Assembly (NCBI GenBank): GCA_028285685.1
Contig: JANQOR010000034.1
Coordinates: forward strand, 1-64,000
Direction: 5' to 3'
Length of the DNA: 64,000 nucleotides
Source: Cyclobacteriaceae bacterium
GTDB lineage: Bacteria; Bacteroidota; Bacteroidia; Cytophagales; Cyclobacteriaceae
The position numbers and the translations under genes were made by a program. Position 1 is the first letter of the stretch. Every line of letters begins with the position of its first letter. Positions 8,483 to 18,435 of this stretch are shown piece by piece. The notes under the pieces are model-generated. The model worked only from the letters and a program-made list of their open reading frames with translations. It was not told where the DNA came from and ran no database searches.

Positions 8483-10291
8483 ATGAAGAAATCATTGTTC
8501 ACCTTGATATTGCTAGTCTCATTTTTAGCATGTTCTATGGCGCAAACTCACAACGAGTACACTATCTCATTTGATCGGGCTGTACACCACGAAGCTGACA
8601 TTGAAGCTACTTTCTCTAATCTTGAAAACAAGGTTCTTTCATTGCGAGTGAGCCGAACTTCGCCAGGACGCTATGCCATACACGATTTCGCCAAGAACGT
8701 GTACAATGTGAAAGCGGTAGACAGCGAAGGGAATGAATTGTCTATTTCTAGGCCAAACCCCCAACAGTGGGATGTGGCTGGGCATGATGGCGTGGTCAAG
8801 ATCACTTATACCCTTTTTGCAAACAGAGGCGGTGGAACTTATGCGCAAGTTGACGAAACACATGCGCATTTGAATATCCCGGCGACCTTCATGTTTGCGC
8901 CTGCTCTCTCACAACGTCCGGTCAAAGTCACTTTCAATGTTAGGGAAGACCTTAACTGGAAAATTGCTACACAGTTAAAGAAACTTTCGGGGACCACCTA
9001 TTATGCACCCAACCTCCACTACTTCATGGATAGTCCAACAGAGGTCAGCAATCATTCTGTTCGTGAATTCTCGGTCGAATCAAACGGAAAAACTTACACC
9101 ATTCGGTTTGCGCTTCATCACAACGGTACAGAAGAAGAATTTGACCAATACTGGGATAATACAAAGAAGATCGTGTTGCAGCAGATGGCTGTATATGGTG
9201 AAATGCCAGACTTTGATTTTGGAGAATACACCTTCCTTGGATGCTATGTCCCCAATGCCTCTGGAGATGGAATGGAGCACAGAAATTCCACGATCCTCAC
9301 CAGCAGGAGATCTTTGGCAGATGGGGGGATGCTTGGAAACATAGGCACTGTTTCCCATGAGTTCTTTCACGCCTGGAACGTTGAGCGAATCCGGCCTCTT
9401 TCTTTGGAACCATTTGATTATGAAGAAGCCAACATGTCTGGTGAGCTTTGGTTTGCCGAAGGGTTTACCAGCTACTATACCAGACTTATTTTATGTCGGG
9501 CGGGGATTATCACAGAAGATCAATACATCGAAGGTCTTAGCGGAGAGTTGAATTATGTTTGGAATTCACCAGCTAGAAAATACAGAAATCCTATTGAGAT
9601 GAGTTATCAGGCGCCCTTTGTTGATGCTGCTCGATCAGTTGATCCGGTCAATCGGGAGAACTACTTCATCTCCTACTACACCTATGGAAGTGTACTTGGA
9701 TTGGCATTGGATCTTTCTCTGAGAAAGCTAGATAACGGACTGACCATGGACGGATATATGAAGTCTGTTTGGGAAAAGTATGGCAAAGATGAGATACCCT
9801 ATACGGTGCGAGATGTTATGAATGTCCTTAAGGACTATGCCGGTGAAGGTTTTGCTACTGAGTTTTTTTCCAAGTATATATATAATAGCCAAATGCCTGA
9901 TTATGCTTCGCTTTTCACCGAGGTTGGAGTCAGTTTTGAGCGGGCAGATGCTCAGCGTCCCTATTTTGGAGCACGAACCAATGTAAAAGAAGGAAAAGCG
10001 ACATTGACGTCCAATTCTTCTGAAGGATCTCCTTCGTACTTAGCAGGTCTTGCCTCAGGAGATATTATTCTTTCGATCGGTGGGAAGTCAATTGAAGGAG
10101 TTGAGCGATTGGGCGATTTTCTCGATGACAACTACAAGGCTGGAGACCAGGCAGAGATTGTCTTCGAGCGTTTTGGGCAAGAAATGAAGACATCGATCAC
10201 TTTTCAAGGTAGTCCAAGCTATTCAACCAAAATCGCTAAAGGGGACAAGAAAGCGACGAAAAAAAGAGCTGAGTGGTTAGGAAAAATGTAG
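8483..10291 (+). CDS. M61-family (glycyl aminopeptidase) metallopeptidase with PDZ domain
   Basis: Exported zinc peptidase of family M61, 602 aa. The N-terminal signal peptide ends near SMAQ (residues 1-21). A beta-rich M61 N domain follows, then the catalytic zinc motif HEFFHAWN (residues 292-299) and the downstream ligand segment ELWFAEGFTSYY. A C-terminal PDZ domain occupies about residues 500-580 (GLASGDIILSIGGKSIEG). Family members cleave N-terminal glycine or alanine residues; the native substrate is unknown. It is a single gene between divergent and convergent neighbours. Confidence 0.93.
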   Translation: MKKSLFTLILLVSFLACSMAQTHNEYTISFDRAVHHEADIEATFSNLENKVLSLRVSRTSPGRYAIHDFAKNVYNVKAVDSEGNELSISRPNPQQWDVAGHDGVVKITYTLFANRGGGTYAQVDETHAHLNIPATFMFAPALSQRPVKVTFNVREDLNWKIATQLKKLSGTTYYAPNLHYFMDSPTEVSNHSVREFSVESNGKTYTIRFALHHNGTEEEFDQYWDNTKKIVLQQMAVYGEMPDFDFGEYTFLGCYVPNASGDGMEHRNSTILTSRRSLADGGMLGNIGTVSHEFFHAWNVERIRPLSLEPFDYEEANMSGELWFAEGFTSYYTRLILCRAGIITEDQYIEGLSGELNYVWNSPARKYRNPIEMSYQAPFVDAARSVDPVNRENYFISYYTYGSVLGLALDLSLRKLDNGLTMDGYMKSVWEKYGKDEIPYTVRDVMNVLKDYAGEGFATEFFSKYIYNSQMPDYASLFTEVGVSFERADAQRPYFGARTNVKEGKATLTSNSSEGSPSYLAGLASGDIILSIGGKSIEGVERLGDFLDDNYKAGDQAEIVFERFGQEMKTSITFQGSPSYSTKIAKGDKKATKKRAEWLGKM

Positions 10292-10296
10292 CGCAA

Positions 10297-13119
10297 CTAG
10301 TTGCTTGAAAGCTCCTCCCTTAAAAATTTAGCCGTATAACTTCTTTTATCTTCTATGATCTCCTCTGGAGGTCCCTGGACCACAATCTCGCCGCCTCCGG
10401 ATCCACCCTCGGGTCCAAGATCTATGATGTAATCTGCTACTTTGATTACATCCATATTGTGCTCGATAATTAGAACCGTGTTGCCCTTGTTGACTAAGCG
10501 CTGCAACACATCAAGCAAATGCTCAATATCTTGAAAGTGAAGCCCAGTTGTCGGTTCGTCCAGGATGTAAAAGGTCTTGCCCGTATCTTTTTTAGACAGT
10601 TCTGTTGCCAACTTCACACGTTGTGCTTCACCTCCGGAGAGTGTTGTGGCGTGCTGACCTAAGGAAATATAGCCAAGACCCACTTCATCTAGTGTTTTAA
10701 GCTTTCTAACAATTCTAGGCTGAAATTCGAAAAATTCAACGGATTGAGAAACTGTCATATCTAGCACATCCGAAATGGATTTTCCTTTAAACCTGATCTC
10801 CAGAGTTTCCCGATTGTATCTTTTCCCCTTACAAGTTTCACATGGTACATGTACATCTGGTAAAAAGTCCATTTCTATTAACCGCATTCCCCCACCGCCG
10901 CAGGTTTCGCATCGTCCACCCTTCACGTTGAATGAGAATCTGCCAGGTTTATAGCCGCGGATCTTGGCCTCAGGCAGCTCAGAAAAAAGACTTCTTATCT
11001 CCGAAAAGACACCTGTATACGTTGCCGGATTGGACCTTGGTGTGCGGCCAATCGGCGACTGATCAACCTCAATTATTTTATCGAAATGATCAGCCCCCTT
11101 TATCTTTTTGTAAGGAAGTGGTTCCTTCCTGCTTTTGTAAAGCTTCTTTTTTAATAGTGGGTATAAGGTCTCATGTACGAGAGTTGACTTTCCACTGCCA
11201 GAAACCCCTGTGACCAATATCAGATTACCCAATGGCAATTTCAAATCTACTGATTTAAGGTTATGCCCGGAGGCACCATTTAACTCCAGCCACTTTCCAT
11301 TCGTGCCACGACGCTCTGCTGGAATTTCGATCTTTCTTTTTCCATTCAGGTAATCAGCTGTAGCACTTTTCTTTTTGATGAATCCTTTTGGACTACCGGC
11401 TGCTACAATTTGTCCACCATGACGTCCAGCACCCGGGCCAATATCAACTACCTCGTCGGACTCTAGCATCATTTCTTTGTCGTGCTCAACCACGATGACG
11501 GTATTTCCCAAGTCACGTAGATCTTTTAGCGCTTGTATCAGCTTGACATTGTCTCGTTGATGTAGTCCAATGCTAGGTTCATCTAAAATGTAAAGCACAT
11601 TCACGAGTTGCGTTCCAATTTGGGTCGCCAAACGAATCCGCTGTGCTTCACCACCAGACAGTGTCTTGAGCGGCCGATTCAAATTCAAATATGTCAGGCC
11701 GACATCAATCAAGAATCCTATTCTCTTTCTAAGTTCTTTTAAAATCTCAGTGGCGATGATAAGCTGGCGATCATTCATTTTCTCTTCGATCTTCTCCATC
11801 CATTCGCCCAATGACGTGATGTCCATCTCTGCCAACTCCCCGATGTTCTTGTCTCCAATCCGGTAGTGCAGTGCTTCTTTTTTTAGACGCATTCCATCAC
11901 AACTCTCACAAGTTTTTGAATCTGTGAATTCCTTAACCCACGCCTGGATTTTTTCAGATCCGGCGTCTTTTTGTTTCTCCAAAAAATTAATAATGCCTTC
12001 GAATTTTGTGTTCCAGTCAGTGCCCGGGTACTTAACCGAACTAACTGCCACTGGGACATTATCACCGTACAAGAGAACATGAATTACCTCCTCAGGGATG
12101 TTTTTTATTGGGGTGGACAAATTGACCTTGTTTCTTTTAAGAATTGCTTCGATCTTTTTGAAGATCCAGATGTCACGGTACTCTCCCAATGGCAGGATCC
12201 CTCCTCTGCTAATGCTGAGATCATCATCAGGTATGATCGAATCACGGGAAATTTCTTCAATTATTCCAAGCCCATTGCATTCAGGACATGCTCCATATGG
12301 GGAATTAAATGAGAACGTGTTTGGAGCCGGATCATCGTAAGCGAGACCGGTCTCAGCGTCCATCAGGTTTTTCGAAAAATGAGCCACAGATTCATCCTCT
12401 CTTAGGATCATCATCACTCCGGCGCCTCGTTTGAGTGTGTCATTAACGGATTGTCGGATCCGTTTCTTATCCTTTTCTGAGACAACAATCCGATCTACGA
12501 CAATCTCAATATCATGGGTTTTGTATCTGTCGAGCTGCATTTTGGGCACCAAATCCTGAACATCACCATTCACCCTAACTTTTGTAAAGCCCATTTTCCT
12601 GATCTGAACAAACAGCTCCCTGTAGTGACCTTTTCGGCCTTTCACCACTGGAGCAAGTAAAACCAATTTTTGTCCGTTATAACTATCAAGAATCAGGTCA
12701 ATGATCTGATCTTCGGATTGCCGGGTCATCTTTTTCCCGGATAGGTAGGAATAAGCTTCTCCCGCCCGGGCATATAGTAGGCGAAGAAAATCGTAGATTT
12801 CCGTAACCGTTCCTACTGTCGATCTGGGATTGCGAGAGGTGGTTTTTTGCTCTATGGAAATTACTGGGCTTAAACCCTCAATCTTATCTACATCCGGACG
12901 CTCCATATCGCCAATGAATGATCTAGCATATGCGCTAAAGCTCTCCATATAGCGGCGTTGACCTTCTGCGTAAATGGTATCGAAGGCCAGGGAAGATTTC
13001 CCACTTCCACTAATGCCAGTAATGACAATTAACTTGTTTCTCGGCAGCTTTAAATCTATGTTTTTAAGATTGTGCTCGCGAGCTCCAATTATTTCTATAA
13101 CCTCTTCTCTCTTTTCCAA
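10297..13119 (-). CDS. uvrA: Excinuclease ABC subunit A
   Basis: Damage-recognition ATPase of nucleotide excision repair, 940 aa, the usual UvrA length. It carries two ABC ATPase modules: Walker A GISGSGKSSLAFDT near residue 35 and GVSGSGKSTLVHETL near residue 640. Each is followed by an ABC signature (TLSGGEAQRIRLA and TLSGGEAQRVKLA) and Walker B (YILDEPSIGLH and YILDEPTTGLH). Zinc-finger cysteines are visible in CPECNGLG and in CETCGGGGMR. It ends 5 bases from the convergent M61 stop. Next to it on the same strand is a LOG-family gene with a 35-base gap. Confidence 0.97.
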   Translation of the reverse strand: MEKREEVIEIIGAREHNLKNIDLKLPRNKLIVITGISGSGKSSLAFDTIYAEGQRRYMESFSAYARSFIGDMERPDVDKIEGLSPVISIEQKTTSRNPRSTVGTVTEIYDFLRLLYARAGEAYSYLSGKKMTRQSEDQIIDLILDSYNGQKLVLLAPVVKGRKGHYRELFVQIRKMGFTKVRVNGDVQDLVPKMQLDRYKTHDIEIVVDRIVVSEKDKKRIRQSVNDTLKRGAGVMMILREDESVAHFSKNLMDAETGLAYDDPAPNTFSFNSPYGACPECNGLGIIEEISRDSIIPDDDLSISRGGILPLGEYRDIWIFKKIEAILKRNKVNLSTPIKNIPEEVIHVLLYGDNVPVAVSSVKYPGTDWNTKFEGIINFLEKQKDAGSEKIQAWVKEFTDSKTCESCDGMRLKKEALHYRIGDKNIGELAEMDITSLGEWMEKIEEKMNDRQLIIATEILKELRKRIGFLIDVGLTYLNLNRPLKTLSGGEAQRIRLATQIGTQLVNVLYILDEPSIGLHQRDNVKLIQALKDLRDLGNTVIVVEHDKEMMLESDEVVDIGPGAGRHGGQIVAAGSPKGFIKKKSATADYLNGKRKIEIPAERRGTNGKWLELNGASGHNLKSVDLKLPLGNLILVTGVSGSGKSTLVHETLYPLLKKKLYKSRKEPLPYKKIKGADHFDKIIEVDQSPIGRTPRSNPATYTGVFSEIRSLFSELPEAKIRGYKPGRFSFNVKGGRCETCGGGGMRLIEMDFLPDVHVPCETCKGKRYNRETLEIRFKGKSISDVLDMTVSQSVEFFEFQPRIVRKLKTLDEVGLGYISLGQHATTLSGGEAQRVKLATELSKKDTGKTFYILDEPTTGLHFQDIEHLLDVLQRLVNKGNTVLIIEHNMDVIKVADYIIDLGPEGGSGGGEIVVQGPPEEIIEDKRSYTAKFLREELSSN

Positions 13120-13154
13120 AGTGATTCGTGGTGAATAGTATTGATAGTGCGAAT

Positions 13155-13883
13155 TTAAAAGTTTGGTGAGAGATTATATTGACTGTAAAAGTCGTCAATC
13201 ACTTTTACTGCATCAGTCGCATTGTCAACAAGAGAGAAAAGATTAAGATCCTCAACATTTATGTTGTTTTCCTGCCCCAACATTACTTCTTTCATCCAGT
13301 CAACCAGCCCGGTCCAGTAATCTATACCAACCAAGACAATTGGGAATTTTCCTATCTTCTCAGTCTGAATTAATGTGAGAGCTTCGAACAACTCGTCCAT
13401 TGTGCCAAGGCCTCCTGGCAGTCCGATAAAGCCTTGTGAATATTTCACGAACATCACCTTCCTCACGAAGAAGTAGTCAAAGTCAATACTTTTATCCCTA
13501 TCGATATAAATGTTGTGGTTCTGTTCGAAGGGCAGTTCTATATTAAGTCCAACAGACTTTCCATTTTGAGAGTGAGCTCCCTTGTTTCCCGCTTCCATGA
13601 TTCCTGGTCCTCCACCTGTAATCACTCCATACCCATGCCTCACAATCTTTGCAGCAATCTCCTCGGCTATTTTGTAATACTTATTGTCGGGACGTGTTCT
13701 GGCTGAACCAAAAATAGAGACACATGGACCAATCTTGGCCATTTTCTCAAATCCATCAACAAACTCGGCCATCACCTTAAAAATCACCCAGGAATCTGAG
13801 GTTTTGATTTCGTTCCAGTTTCGTTCTTCGAATGCTTTAATAATTTTTGCTCGCTGCTCTTCTGAAATTTCTTTTTCTTCCAT
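13155..13883 (-). CDS. LOG-family (TIGR00730) Rossmann-fold protein
   Basis: 242-aa cytoplasmic protein of the LOG family, proven in some bacteria and plants to be cytokinin riboside 5'-monophosphate phosphoribohydrolases and often misnamed lysine decarboxylases. Diagnostic motifs are GGGPGIMEAGNKGA and the catalytic PGGLGTMDELFEALT. The family can also act on purine nucleotides, so the physiological substrate is uncertain. It is 3 bases from the TIGR01777 gene upstream and likely cotranscribed with it. Confidence 0.9.
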   Translation of the reverse strand: MEEKEISEEQRAKIIKAFEERNWNEIKTSDSWVIFKVMAEFVDGFEKMAKIGPCVSIFGSARTRPDNKYYKIAEEIAAKIVRHGYGVITGGGPGIMEAGNKGAHSQNGKSVGLNIELPFEQNHNIYIDRDKSIDFDYFFVRKVMFVKYSQGFIGLPGGLGTMDELFEALTLIQTEKIGKFPIVLVGIDYWTGLVDWMKEVMLGQENNINVEDLNLFSLVDNATDAVKVIDDFYSQYNLSPNF

Positions 13884-13886
13884 TTA

Positions 13887-14786
13887 CTACTTTACTAAAT
13901 TTTTGAGGGCAGAATGTAACGAAGGATATTGAAAATTAAATCCCGTCTGCTCGATTTTTTTACTTGAAACCTTATTGCCGCCGGTGAGCATGACCTGCAT
14001 TTCACCGAGCATCAATCGTAGGGCCAAGGAAGGAACGTTTGGCAGAAACAAAGGTTTTTTCAATTTCTTCGCAAGCTGCTCAGTGAAGTCCCGGTTAGTG
14101 GTAGGTTCGGGAGCCACAGCGTTGAATATCCCTGTTTCCTCGTTCTTTAAGAGATGGATAAAAAGTTGACACAAATCATCGACATGTATCCAACTCATGT
14201 ATTGTTTTCCGGAACCTAAGGCTGCTCCAAAACCCATTTTAATAGGACGCATCATTTCCACTAGTGCAGCGCCATTGTCACTTAAAACAATACCAATTCT
14301 CGCTTTTGCATTTTTTACTCCAAACTCATCAAGCTTGGAAACCTCATTCTCCCAGTCAGCGACCACGTCGGCCAGGAAACCCTCTCCCTTTTCAGTACCT
14401 TCGTCAACCGGTTGGTCACCGGTATCCCAGCCATAGAATCCAATTGCTGAGGCAGAGATAAAATAGTTAAGTCTTGAGTTGTGATTTCTTATGGAATCCA
14501 CTAGCAACCTGGTGCTGTTTATCCTACTGTCATAAATCTCTCGTTTCCATTTTTTCGTCCACCGCTTTCCTACAACACTGGCTCCAGCTAAATGAATAAC
14601 AACATCAGAATTTTTGATAGCCTCCTTATCAATCTCATTTTTCTTTACATTCCAGTAAAATGTTTCGTACTTACCTTTCGTTGGATTTCTTGATAAATGA
14701 GCCACTTCGTAATTGTTTTCAGTCAGCAGTTCACTAAGCCGTTGGCCAACAAGGCCAGTGCCTCCGGTAATTAGAACTCTTTGCAT
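13887..14786 (-). CDS. TIGR01777-family SDR epimerase/oxidoreductase
   Basis: Extended short-chain dehydrogenase of the TIGR01777 (YfcH-like) family, 299 aa. I chose the start at 14786 because MQRVLITGGTGLVGQRL puts the nucleotide-binding GGTGLVG at the expected N-terminus. An in-frame ATG at 14819 would add 11 poorly conserved residues and overlap the divergent gene. Further family blocks are VVIHLAGASVVGKRW and SWIHVDDLCQLF. A C-terminal DUF1731-like segment ends the protein. The reaction is unknown. Confidence 0.9.
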   Translation of the reverse strand: MQRVLITGGTGLVGQRLSELLTENNYEVAHLSRNPTKGKYETFYWNVKKNEIDKEAIKNSDVVIHLAGASVVGKRWTKKWKREIYDSRINSTRLLVDSIRNHNSRLNYFISASAIGFYGWDTGDQPVDEGTEKGEGFLADVVADWENEVSKLDEFGVKNAKARIGIVLSDNGAALVEMMRPIKMGFGAALGSGKQYMSWIHVDDLCQLFIHLLKNEETGIFNAVAPEPTTNRDFTEQLAKKLKKPLFLPNVPSLALRLMLGEMQVMLTGGNKVSSKKIEQTGFNFQYPSLHSALKNLVK

Positions 14787-14817
14787 TTGCGCACGTAGCT
14801 TTGATGGAGAATTAGTC

Positions 14818-15393
14818 ATGAGAATAAAGGTTTATAAAAATACACTGCTCGCTTTCATATTGTTTGGAATCACGTTCGTAAATGCGCAGAAAAAGTTCGA
14901 TTTGACTATCAAACCTGTAACTCTTAACCTCGAAGAAAAAAATCTTGTTGGATATGGCAGTGAATTTGACTTCCCAAGAGAGCAGGTCAGAAAAGGGTGG
15001 TGGAGATATGCGAGACAATTTGGAAGCCCTTTGGATATGCGGGAATACTATATGGTTAGAGTTCCTTCGGAAACAACGGATGGAAATGTAGACTTGACGA
15101 TTTACGCACAAGCATTGGAAGCTGAAGCAGGTACTTCTTTCAGTCTCGGTTTGGAAGAAGAAAAGTATAAGGTTCAGGTTGAGGAACTATTAAAGGTTTT
15201 CAAGAAGGATTTTTACATCCAATACTATCTTGCCGAGCTCAAACTCGTCGAACTTGAAGCTGAGAAATATTCCCGTCAATACGAATCGGCCCTCGAAGAA
15301 GAGGGGAAGAGTGAAGCACTTAACCTTCTTAATACAAAAAGAGAAGAGATTGAACTATTGAAAAAAGAGATTCGCAAAGTCGAGGAAAATTGA
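14818..15393 (+). CDS. Exported protein of unknown function with coiled-coil C-terminus
   Basis: 191-aa protein starting at the ATG at 14818 (MRIKVYKNTLLAFILFGITF), which gives a signal peptide ending near FVNAQ. Codons further upstream are inside the divergent gene. The middle resembles a beta domain, and the last ~60 residues are rich in E, K, L and R (YLAELKLVELEAEKYSRQY), typical of a coiled coil. No family recognised. It is divergent from the TIGR01777 gene and convergent with the TonB receptor. Confidence 0.7.
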   Translation: MRIKVYKNTLLAFILFGITFVNAQKKFDLTIKPVTLNLEEKNLVGYGSEFDFPREQVRKGWWRYARQFGSPLDMREYYMVRVPSETTDGNVDLTIYAQALEAEAGTSFSLGLEEEKYKVQVEELLKVFKKDFYIQYYLAELKLVELEAEKYSRQYESALEEEGKSEALNLLNTKREEIELLKKEIRKVEEN

Positions 15394-15441
15394 GAACTAG
15401 ATTCTGGGCACGTGTCTGCTCCGAGAGTCTTTCAAAACCAA

Positions 15442-15478
15442 TCAAAGACCTATCTCCTTGAAAGCGACAGGTCTTTGA
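15442..15478. terminator. Inverted repeat between convergent genes
   Basis: A perfect 10-base inverted repeat (TCAAAGACCT and AGGTCTTTGA) with a 17-base loop sits between the stops of two convergent genes. There is no strong T-run on either side, so a bidirectional terminator is likely but not certain. Confidence 0.5.
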
Positions 15479-15489
15479 GGGCCTCCAAA

Positions 15490-18360
15490 TCAATTCGCAA
15501 ACAAGCTCATTCTATATTTAAAGCTGAAGGTTCTACCTGGATTCAGGAGGGAGAATGTTGCATTTGAAGAACCAAACGACTCGTACTCTCTTCTTCTTTC
15601 CGAATCAAGGATGTTCGAAACCTGAAAACTTATTTGCTGATTCTTTGACTTGCCAAACTGGCGTTGAACACTAAGATTCAAGCTATGAAACGGAACATCG
15701 TAGACATCTGCGGCTGCACCTATTCCTACGATTGATATTCTACGTCCCTGGACATTGTAGTACAATCCACCTTCCCAGTCAGAATCCAGTGGTGAATAAT
15801 TAATTCCTGCATTGATTAAGTAAGGCGCCTGGCCTTGCATCGGCCTGGTATCATCCAAGGTCTCACCATCGCGCAAATTATTGAACCGCGATTCATACTC
15901 TCCACCAGCACTTTTATCCATTTCCAACTCTGATTTGATCAAAGATGTATTCAAACTAAACATGAAATTCTCCAAGCTTGGAGCGATGATTCCCAATCTT
16001 TTCCGAATTTCAAATTCGATTCCGTACACTCGTGCATCACCTAAGTTCCTAGGTTGAAAGTTATCCGGCGCTGATTCGCTAAAAACGACTAGCTCCAAAG
16101 GGTTTCTGAATTTCTTGTAGAAGAAACTCAACGAGATCGTTTGGCCACCACTTTGAAACGCTTCATAACGAATGTCAAAGTTGTCTATGTCCGTTTCCCT
16201 AAGTCCGCCATTCCAAATGGTATCACCGGAAACGACAAATGGCCTTAGCCCCCCAATGAAGGTTCGGCCTGTCAACGGATCAAAAATTTGAGCGATGGAT
16301 GCCTCTTTGAAAGAAGGTCTTGCAATTGTTCTTGAGTATGAAGCCCTAAGGTTGGTTTGTTCCTTTAGACTGTACGTCCAGTTTACACTCGGAAATAGCT
16401 TAGTAGAGCTTATGATTTCTCGATCGTCATAGGATGTCCCGGACTGATCAACTCCAGTATAGAACTGCTTATAATCTTCCAGTCTTGCGCCAACGATCGC
16501 CTTTGATCTTGCAGAAACCTGGATCTCCGATTGGACATAGGCAGCAACATTGGTTAGCCTGGAATTGAATGTGTTGGATATCTCAAAATTTCCAAAAAGA
16601 TATGATCCCTCGTCGGAATCAACTGTCCAAATGTTCTCGTCCAAGAGTAATTGATTTGGGTCTCCGGTTAGTTGGACGTTTCCGAAAGGATCTCTCAGCA
16701 CTAACCGGTAATTGAATATTTGGTAGTCCCTCTCTTTAGCAGTTATATATGTGCCAAATTTTATTTTCCCTTCACCGTGGAGCATCCGCATTTTTCTAGT
16801 GAAGTCCAATCTACCTACCAGATTCCTTTCGTCTAGATTTCTCCAGATCCTGGTAGGATCGCCCGATTCGCTTGGCTCAATTTCAAAACCTCCACCATCA
16901 GTTCGAAAAGGTGTATTTCTCACATCTTTATCTTCAATTTTCGACCAGGTTGGTGACGCACTCCACTTGATGTTCCACTCGTTTTCATTGATTGAATGTT
17001 CACCACCTACTAACAAATTCGTCAATGATCTTTCTGTGTACTCCAGGTTGTGTTTTACACCATCCCAGGATCCCGAAATCCTGGATCCGACATTAAATAT
17101 GCCCGATCTGGACTCACCGTTTTGTATCCTCAACAAATTGATTTTGAACTTCGAACCAGCTGTTTTAACCGCTCCCCCAAACATCCCACTTATTAGTCTG
17201 TTATCTGCGGACTGGCTCCCATTCTGAGGCCTATTGAGGAGAAGTTCGAATTCGTTAAATTGATCAGGCTTCAAAAATGAATTGTTCTCGGCCCTGTCAT
17301 AAAAAGTAGTATTCTTTCGATAGGAAAATGCAGCATTGTAACCAACAGTCAACCCCTTAAAATCAAATTGATTTCCCAATCCGCTACTGATTGAGAAATT
17401 CGGAGTACTGGTTTTTTTCTCAGCAGCCAACGTCTTGTTAAAGGCTCTTGCTACTTCTGTGGTTAAGGGGTCATCTAAAACGGGATTTGGCACCTCGACT
17501 AACGGGTGCACTTTTAGACTTCTGGTTCCATCATCATAGCCAAGCCAATCCGTCCCACTTCCATTGTACGTTAAATAGTCCCTATTAAAGTGCATATCAG
17601 GGTTGAAACCAACACCAGCCGAAATGTTAAAGGTTTTTTCGGCGGGAAAGTCTTTGGTTTCAATATTCACCACTCCTCCGGTAAAGTCTGCCGGAATGTC
17701 GGGTGTAAAAGATTTGTAAACAAGGATGTTGTTAAGAACATTAGTCGGAAAAATATCCATCTGGAGGTTGTTTCTGTCCGGATCCAAACCAGGAATGTCC
17801 ATGTTATTCAGCATCGATTTTGTGTATCGATCGCCCAATCCTCTGACATAAACATACTTTCCATCTTGCACAGAAACACCTGTAACTCTTTTAACTGCCG
17901 CAGCTGCATCACTATCTCCAATCCTTCGAAAGCTCTGAGAAGAAATACCATCAAGGAGATTGGCGGACTTTCTTTTAACTGTTAGTATTGCTGCCTCTGA
18001 TTGCTTTATGATTTGCGCCGTGACAACTACTTCCTCCAATTGGGAAACTTCTTCCTTAAGTCGGACTTGATCAATGTTTGTCACCTTACCCGCCGTTACG
18101 TGAACACCTGTGATCGAAATGGTTTCAAAAGAAACATAAGACACCTGAAGGTCATGGGTCCCTGCCTCCACTGAAATGGCAAATGCTCCGTCAAGATCGG
18201 TGATTGCTCCGTTGGAGGTCCCTTTAACAAGTACCGTCACTCCAATCAAAGCTTCTCCATTTGCATCATCGATGATTATCCCTCTAATTGTCCCATTTTG
18301 AGCAAAAGCAGATCCTGCAATTAGAAGAATCAAGAAAGATAATAGGCTATTTTTTTTCAT
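15490..18360 (-). CDS. TonB-dependent receptor with carboxypeptidase-like regulatory domain
   Basis: Outer-membrane active-transport receptor, 956 aa. Signal peptide 1-20 (SAFAQ). Residues ~22-110 are a CarboxypepD_reg-like beta sandwich (GTIRGIIIDDANGEALIGVT), then a plug (RRIGDSDAAAAVKRVTGV and YVYVRGLGDRYTKSMLNN) and a 22-strand-type barrel ending in FKYRMSLFAN. Substrate cannot be read from the sequence. The gene lies downstream of a beta-helix lipoprotein gene on the same strand with a hairpin terminator between them, so the two may form a transporter and surface-lipoprotein pair. Confidence 0.93.
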   Translation of the reverse strand: MKKNSLLSFLILLIAGSAFAQNGTIRGIIIDDANGEALIGVTVLVKGTSNGAITDLDGAFAISVEAGTHDLQVSYVSFETISITGVHVTAGKVTNIDQVRLKEEVSQLEEVVVTAQIIKQSEAAILTVKRKSANLLDGISSQSFRRIGDSDAAAAVKRVTGVSVQDGKYVYVRGLGDRYTKSMLNNMDIPGLDPDRNNLQMDIFPTNVLNNILVYKSFTPDIPADFTGGVVNIETKDFPAEKTFNISAGVGFNPDMHFNRDYLTYNGSGTDWLGYDDGTRSLKVHPLVEVPNPVLDDPLTTEVARAFNKTLAAEKKTSTPNFSISSGLGNQFDFKGLTVGYNAAFSYRKNTTFYDRAENNSFLKPDQFNEFELLLNRPQNGSQSADNRLISGMFGGAVKTAGSKFKINLLRIQNGESRSGIFNVGSRISGSWDGVKHNLEYTERSLTNLLVGGEHSINENEWNIKWSASPTWSKIEDKDVRNTPFRTDGGGFEIEPSESGDPTRIWRNLDERNLVGRLDFTRKMRMLHGEGKIKFGTYITAKERDYQIFNYRLVLRDPFGNVQLTGDPNQLLLDENIWTVDSDEGSYLFGNFEISNTFNSRLTNVAAYVQSEIQVSARSKAIVGARLEDYKQFYTGVDQSGTSYDDREIISSTKLFPSVNWTYSLKEQTNLRASYSRTIARPSFKEASIAQIFDPLTGRTFIGGLRPFVVSGDTIWNGGLRETDIDNFDIRYEAFQSGGQTISLSFFYKKFRNPLELVVFSESAPDNFQPRNLGDARVYGIEFEIRKRLGIIAPSLENFMFSLNTSLIKSELEMDKSAGGEYESRFNNLRDGETLDDTRPMQGQAPYLINAGINYSPLDSDWEGGLYYNVQGRRISIVGIGAAADVYDVPFHSLNLSVQRQFGKSKNQQISFQVSNILDSERRREYESFGSSNATFSLLNPGRTFSFKYRMSLFAN

Positions 18361-18380
18361 TGATTTGTTGATGTTCTTAT

Positions 18381-18413
18381 ACTAAAAAACACCCGCAGTA
18401 TTCTGCGAGTGTT
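18381..18413 (-). terminator. Intrinsic terminator between beta-helix lipoprotein gene and TonB receptor gene
   Basis: Reading on the minus strand, an 11-base stem with one mismatch (AACACTCGCAG and CTGCGGGTGTT) and 4-base loop is followed by a run of six T. It lies 23 bases after the lipoprotein stop and 28 bases before the receptor start. Confidence 0.75.
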
Positions 18414-18435
18414 GATATGATCACTATTTATGGTT